Part shown: one piece after another, positions 22,815 to 24,708 of the stretch
Layout of the letters: the number at the start of each line of letters is the position of its first letter
Position numbering within the stretch: position 1 is the first letter of the stretch
From: Bacteroidales bacterium
GTDB taxonomy: Bacteria; Bacteroidota; Bacteroidia; Bacteroidales; Muribaculaceae
Length of the DNA stretch: 24,708 nt
NCBI GenBank assembly: GCA_019416285.1
Contig: DXXM01000043.1
Span: forward strand, 1-24,708
Direction: 5' to 3'
Position numbers and translations under genes: made by a program
Notes under the pieces: model-generated
Told to the model about the DNA's origin: nothing
Databases searched by the model: none
Seen by the model: the letters and a program-made list of their open reading frames with translations, nothing else

Positions 22815-23264
22815 TTATTCTTCGAGTTTGGCGTTTTTAATCTGGCCGAGAAGATTGAATTTGAGCTCGATATCATCGGAGAGACCGATGACGTAACCGG
22901 ATGACTTCTTGACGATTCTGACAATCTTAGCACCGTTGCAGTTTTTAGTGACATAGTTGCGGATGGGTTTCATCACAAGTCCTTCGGGAACTTCGCGTGT
23001 CTTGCAGTCGACGGATTTCCATTTGCCTGAATTGGAAAATTCGATGGTGGTGCCATTGACGAGCCGCACATCGTAGTCGGTTTTCTTCAGAAGATGCCGG
23101 TCGACTTTTATCATACCGACTTTTGCTTTCGGGAAGTATTTGTCAAGCATTTCACGCGCAGGCTCCGGAAGATTCTTGCGGTCGAGGGTATAGGAGTCGA
23201 TAAACGCATAGGCTGCCCCTGCAGAGGTGATGAGGAGCAGAAGAAAAAGTATCAGTTTTTTCAT
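22815..23264 (-). CDS. PepSY-like (DUF2874) periplasmic protein
   Basis: The 149-residue protein has a signal peptide (about residues 1-20, LILFLLLLITSAGAAYA). It is followed by two PepSY-like repeats: LPEPAREMLDKYFPKAKVGMIKVD leading to YDVRLVNGTTIEFSNSGKWKSVDC, then GLVMKPIRNYVTKNCNGAKIVRIVKK leading to VIGLSDDIELKFNLLGQIKNAK. This is the Bacteroidetes DUF2874 class of small secreted proteins with a beta-lactamase-inhibitor-like fold. No enzymatic residues are expected, and a role in binding or inhibiting envelope proteins has been suggested for relatives but is unproven. It is a separate unit, 124 bp before the glucosaminidase gene on the same strand. Confidence 0.88.
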   Translation of the reverse strand: MKKLILFLLLLITSAGAAYAFIDSYTLDRKNLPEPAREMLDKYFPKAKVGMIKVDRHLLKKTDYDVRLVNGTTIEFSNSGKWKSVDCKTREVPEGLVMKPIRNYVTKNCNGAKIVRIVKKSSGYVIGLSDDIELKFNLLGQIKNAKLEE

Positions 23265-23343
23265 AGTTTTATGGATATTTGTTTTTCAGTTGCTAATATT
23301 ACAACAAATTTCACCGCAAAAAGGATTTTGTGGAAAAAATCAT

Positions 23344-23351
23344 TACTTTTG
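23344..23351 (+). promoter_or_regulatory. Promoter -7 box of lpxB
   Basis: TACTTTTG matches TAnnTTTG, 93 nt before the lpxB start. TTTG at 23327-23330 is nearer than the usual -33 spacing. Confidence 0.45.
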
Positions 23352-23362
23352 CATAATATGAC

Positions 23363-23419
23363 TTCCGGCAGTGAATATGCTGACCCCGGTGGGATCCGAA
23401 CCCGCAGCCCGTGCCGGAA
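23363..23419. other. tRNA-remnant-like hairpin in the lpxB leader
   Basis: TTCCGGCA at 23363-23370 pairs perfectly with TGCCGGAA at 23412-23419. The minus strand between them reads GCGGGTTCGGATCCCACC, which looks like a tRNA T-arm and loop followed by an acceptor-like GGGGTC, but no matching 5' half exists. It is either a decayed tRNA piece or a leader hairpin that resembles one. Confidence 0.4.
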
Positions 23420-23444
23420 CCGAACTTTAAACATTAAATTATCT

Positions 23445-24629
23445 ATGAAATATTTCTTCTCGGCCGGCGAAGCCTCCGGCGACCTCCATGCTGCCCAGGT
23501 AATCAGAGAGTTGCTTGCTCTCGACCCGCAGGCCGACATCTGCTTTCTCGGGGGCGACCGCATGGCCGCCGCCGCGCGCAAGGCTCCGCTGATTCATTTC
23601 AGCCGCATGGCTTTCATGGGCTTCATCGACGTGGCCGCGCATCTTCCGCAGGTGCTCGGAAATCTTTCGACAGCTAAGGAGGCCATACGGACCATGAGAC
23701 CCGACGCCGTGGTGCTTGTGGACTATCCCGGGTTCAACCTCAAAATTGCGAAATATGCCAAGAGTCTGGGAATAAAGGTGTTCTACTATATAGCCCCAAA
23801 GCTGTGGGCTTGGAAATCTTACCGCATCAAGCAGCTCCGACGCTATGTCGATGCCATTTTCTCTATCCTTCCTTTCGAGCCGGCGTGGTTCGGCGAGCGG
23901 GGAGTGAAGGTTGACTATGTGGGGAATCCGTCGGTCGAGGAGGTGGAGGATGCTATCCGCGCTCTCCCGCCGCGCGACGAGTTCCTGCGGCGACACGGAT
24001 TGCCTGACCGCCCCGTGCTCGCGCTTATTCCGGGCAGCAGGGTAGGGGAAATCAAGGCCAATCTGCCGGTGATGGATGCCGTGGCACGCCGTCATCCCGA
24101 GATGCAGGCTGTGGTTGCCGGGGCTCCATCTCTCAGCCGGGAGCTGTATGCGAAGTTCACGGATTTTCCCGTAATCGACGCCGCCACGCTTGAACTGATG
24201 GCGAGCTCGCGGGCCGCTATGGTCACTTCGGGTACCGCAGTGCTCGAATGTGCGCTCGCAGGATGTCCGCAGGTGGTCTGTTACCGCGCCGTCGGCTGGA
24301 AATGGGCCCACGACATTTTCCTGCATATCCTGAAGATACCCTACGCTTCGCTCCCCAACCTCATCGGAGGCAAAATCGACCGGCAGACGCGCGACGAGGT
24401 GAACCGCGAGGCCATCCGCACTGGTGTCCGCGGCTGCGTGGTTCCGGAAATGCTGGTGCATAACTGTACGCCCGACAATGTTGACCGTGAGCTCTCGCGC
24501 ATCATCCCCGACGGTCCCGCGCGCCGCCATCAGCTCGACGGCTACGAGCGTGTCCGCCAAATCCTCCACACCGACAGCTCCGCCGCCGCCAACACCGCCC
24601 GCCTGATATTTGAAAAGGCGAAGGGATAG
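23445..24629 (+). CDS. lpxB: Lipid-A-disaccharide synthase
   Basis: The ATG at 23445 (MKYFFSAGEASGD) gives 394 residues, normal for LpxB. The frame is open upstream to 23094, but those residues lie over the promoter and leader. Family motifs are GEASGDLHA (8-16), GGDRM (36-40), RMAFMGF (54-60), DYPGFN (93-98), YYIAPKLWAWK (114-124), the UDP-sugar site PGSRVGEI (196-203) and SGTAVLECALAGCPQVVCYR near residue 270. The enzyme joins UDP-2,3-diacylglucosamine and lipid X to the beta-1,6 disaccharide of lipid A (glycosyltransferase family GT19) at the inner membrane. Other lpx genes are not in the window. A TAnnTTTG box lies 93 nt upstream. Confidence 0.96.
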   Translation: MKYFFSAGEASGDLHAAQVIRELLALDPQADICFLGGDRMAAAARKAPLIHFSRMAFMGFIDVAAHLPQVLGNLSTAKEAIRTMRPDAVVLVDYPGFNLKIAKYAKSLGIKVFYYIAPKLWAWKSYRIKQLRRYVDAIFSILPFEPAWFGERGVKVDYVGNPSVEEVEDAIRALPPRDEFLRRHGLPDRPVLALIPGSRVGEIKANLPVMDAVARRHPEMQAVVAGAPSLSRELYAKFTDFPVIDAATLELMASSRAAMVTSGTAVLECALAGCPQVVCYRAVGWKWAHDIFLHILKIPYASLPNLIGGKIDRQTRDEVNREAIRTGVRGCVVPEMLVHNCTPDNVDRELSRIIPDGPARRHQLDGYERVRQILHTDSSAAANTARLIFEKAKG

Positions 24630-24654
24630 CGGGGCATGCCTCCATCAGATTGGG

Positions 24655-24692
24655 GAGGGTGTTGCAGAACTACTATTGTTAAAACCTCTGAG
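24655..24692 (+). repeat. Possible diverged terminus of the 18.8-kb element
   Basis: Downstream of lpxB, GAGGGTGTT (24655-24663) and TTAAAACCTCTGAG (24679-24692) resemble the two ends of the left terminus at 18776-18809 (GAGGGTGTT ... TTAAAATCTGAG), with a different middle. A further copy of the element may begin here and leave the window. Confidence 0.35.
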
Positions 24693-24708
24693 AATTGATT
24701 ATTACGGA

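Noticed and set aside
23363..23419. Functional tRNA gene
   Set aside because: Only a T-arm-like and acceptor-like part is seen; there is no matching 5' acceptor strand, D-arm or anticodon arm at the right distance.
23094..23444. N-terminal extension of LpxB
   Set aside because: The extra 117 residues overlap the opposite-strand PepSY-like gene, the promoter box and the leader hairpin, and contain the antisense-tRNA-like peptide; the LpxB family begins at the chosen methionine.
23439..24569. Long 376-residue minus-strand frame
   Set aside because: It lies entirely opposite lpxB, has a His/Arg-rich composition without domains, and is a GC-rich shadow of the real gene.
1..24708. Insertion sequence or transposase gene
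   Set aside because: No DDE or other transposase motifs are present; the only recombinase is the tyrosine integrase, and the inverted-repeat elements carry no protein.

Overview
The window looks like a chromosomal segment of a Bacteroidales bacterium, most likely from the Muribaculaceae or a close relative (inferred, not proven). The grounds are matches to the Bacteroidetes -7 promoter box TAnnTTTG in front of many genes, no convincing Shine-Dalgarno sequences, a lipid A gene (Gram-negative envelope), a PepSY-like DUF2874 periplasmic protein, a Bacteroidetes-type tyrosine integrase, and DEAD-box, GH73 and TlpA-like proteins typical of this order. Two parts differ by eye in base composition: an AT-richer accessory block (about 0.5-11.5 kb) and a GC-richer core block (12.3 kb to the end).

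Accessory block. After the tail of an unrecognised membrane protein (1-321), everything to 11.5 kb reads on the minus strand and is bounded on the right by a complete tyrosine recombinase (10119-11468). The centrepiece is a tightly overlapping four-gene operon (501-6430). In transcription order it encodes a 126-aa protein made of three exact 43-residue zinc-binding repeats, a KAP-family P-loop NTPase, a DUF262 protein without a nuclease domain but with an extra N-terminal region, and a DUF262-DUF1524 (HNH) protein of the GmrSD type IV restriction class. I know of no named system with this composition, and it is the best candidate here for an undescribed anti-phage or anti-plasmid system. Upstream of it, as separate units, lie a WYL regulator with a DnaQ-like exonuclease, a 72-aa Bacteroidales protein with its own promoter and terminator, and a DUF1016/YhcG PD-(D/E)XK nuclease next to the integrase. 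Together they look like the defence cargo of an integrative element.

Junction (11.5-12.3 kb). There is no convincing gene. The stretch holds the integrase promoter, a strong plus-strand intrinsic terminator without an obvious gene in front of it, and a leader made of seven 19-bp tandem repeats running into the start codon of a TlpA-like thioredoxin.

Core block. The genes are a TlpA-like thioredoxin; a minus-strand run of FKBP isomerase, flavodoxin-ferredoxin and YeiH-type exporter; a maltose-acetyltransferase-like enzyme; a K+/H+ antiporter with a small unknown partner; a glyoxalase-fold enzyme; an NfsA-type nitroreductase; a GH73-type glucosaminidase translationally coupled to a DbpA-like DEAD-box helicase; a PepSY-like protein; and lpxB. 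Several intergenic gaps carry structured repeats: a 322-bp element with 34-bp inverted termini enclosing two large hairpins, likely solo pieces of it elsewhere, and REP/BIME-like palindromes headed by CTGTAGGG. No rRNA, complete tRNA, CRISPR array or insertion sequence was found.
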